Notes under the pieces: model-generated | The model's input: only the letters and a program-made list of their open reading frames with translations | Told to the model about the DNA's origin: nothing | Databases searched by the model: none | Assembly: GCA_903867305.1 (NCBI GenBank) | Contig: CAIPQU010000050.1 | Coordinates: 1 to 60,124, forward strand | Direction: 5' to 3' | DNA length: 60,124 nucleotides | Source of the DNA: an uncultured beta proteobacterium | GTDB taxonomy: Bacteria; Pseudomonadota; Gammaproteobacteria; Burkholderiales; Burkholderiaceae | Translations under genes and position numbers: made by a program | Shown: piece by piece, positions 60,113-60,124 of the stretch | Layout: the number at the start of each line of letters is the position of its first letter | Position numbering within the stretch: the first letter of the stretch is position 1

Positions 60113-60124
60113 TTAGCTAAGTGC

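Noticed and set aside
1..60124. CRISPR array or rRNA operon
   Set aside because: No regularly spaced repeats and no rRNA-like sequence were seen on either strand.

Overview
This is an A+T-rich chromosomal stretch of a Gram-negative bacterium, most likely a small-genome betaproteobacterium of the order Burkholderiales. Polynucleobacter or a close relative is my inference. The evidence is a ZapB-like/zapA/6S RNA block, a cysI-DUF934-cysH-cysD-cysN-cobA sulfate operon, a pepA-holC-lgt block divergent from lptF-lptG, and a purD-hemF-nadD-rsfS-rlmH-maf-rng block. Most of the window is tightly packed housekeeping DNA with many 1-4 bp start/stop overlaps. No rRNA and no CRISPR array was seen.

Layout. 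1-2.7 kb: a small secreted protein and a TonB-dependent receptor behind a cobalamin riboswitch. 2.7-3.5 kb: cell-division genes running into 6S RNA. 3.5-6.9 kb: a TauE-like permease, a class III CoA-transferase and malonyl-CoA decarboxylase. 6.9-12.1 kb: lgt, holC and pepA, divergent from lptF and lptG. 12.1-14.2 kb: the scarred resident sulfur locus (intact cbiX, half a cobA, an IS200-type remnant, a permease stub, intact cysB). 14.2-17.6 kb: phosphate permease, glutathione peroxidase, GAF/PAS protein. 17.8-26.3 kb: an island bounded by a tRNA-Leu 3' fragment and an intact tRNA-Leu, carrying the complete sulfate-assimilation operon with a truncated cbiX and a broken cysB at its edges. 26.4-42.9 kb: quinone reductase, yebC, the purD-to-rng operon, msbA, a glycosyltransferase, dnaE, gluQ and rhlE. 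42.9-46.3 kb: a GlcG/HbpS-type gene and a putative Fur-controlled operon of four envelope proteins (outer-membrane protein, FMN-binding protein, ApbE, four-helix membrane protein). 46.3-50.4 kb: AzlCD, queG/tsaE, amidase, tRNA-Lys. 50.4-51.5 kb: a 1.1 kb zeta-type toxin module between 20-bp tRNA-Lys repeats. 51.6-58.0 kb: a three-subunit molybdenum hydroxylase divergent from CoxD/CoxE-type accessory genes. 58.0-60.1 kb: three small genes, palindromic repeats and a Ser/Thr/Ala-rich protein with a His tract.

How the parts work together. The island supplies the sulfate-to-sulfide enzymes (ATP sulfurylase, APS reductase, sulfite reductase, siroheme methyltransferase, TauE-like permease). The resident scar supplies the only intact cbiX chelatase and the only intact CysB regulator. 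The two degenerate copies are complementary, so sulfur assimilation here appears to be a chimera of two diverged loci. The Fur-linked flavin/cytochrome-like operon is the best candidate for an undescribed system. I read it as a possible envelope electron-transfer path linked to iron, but its substrate cannot be told from sequence.
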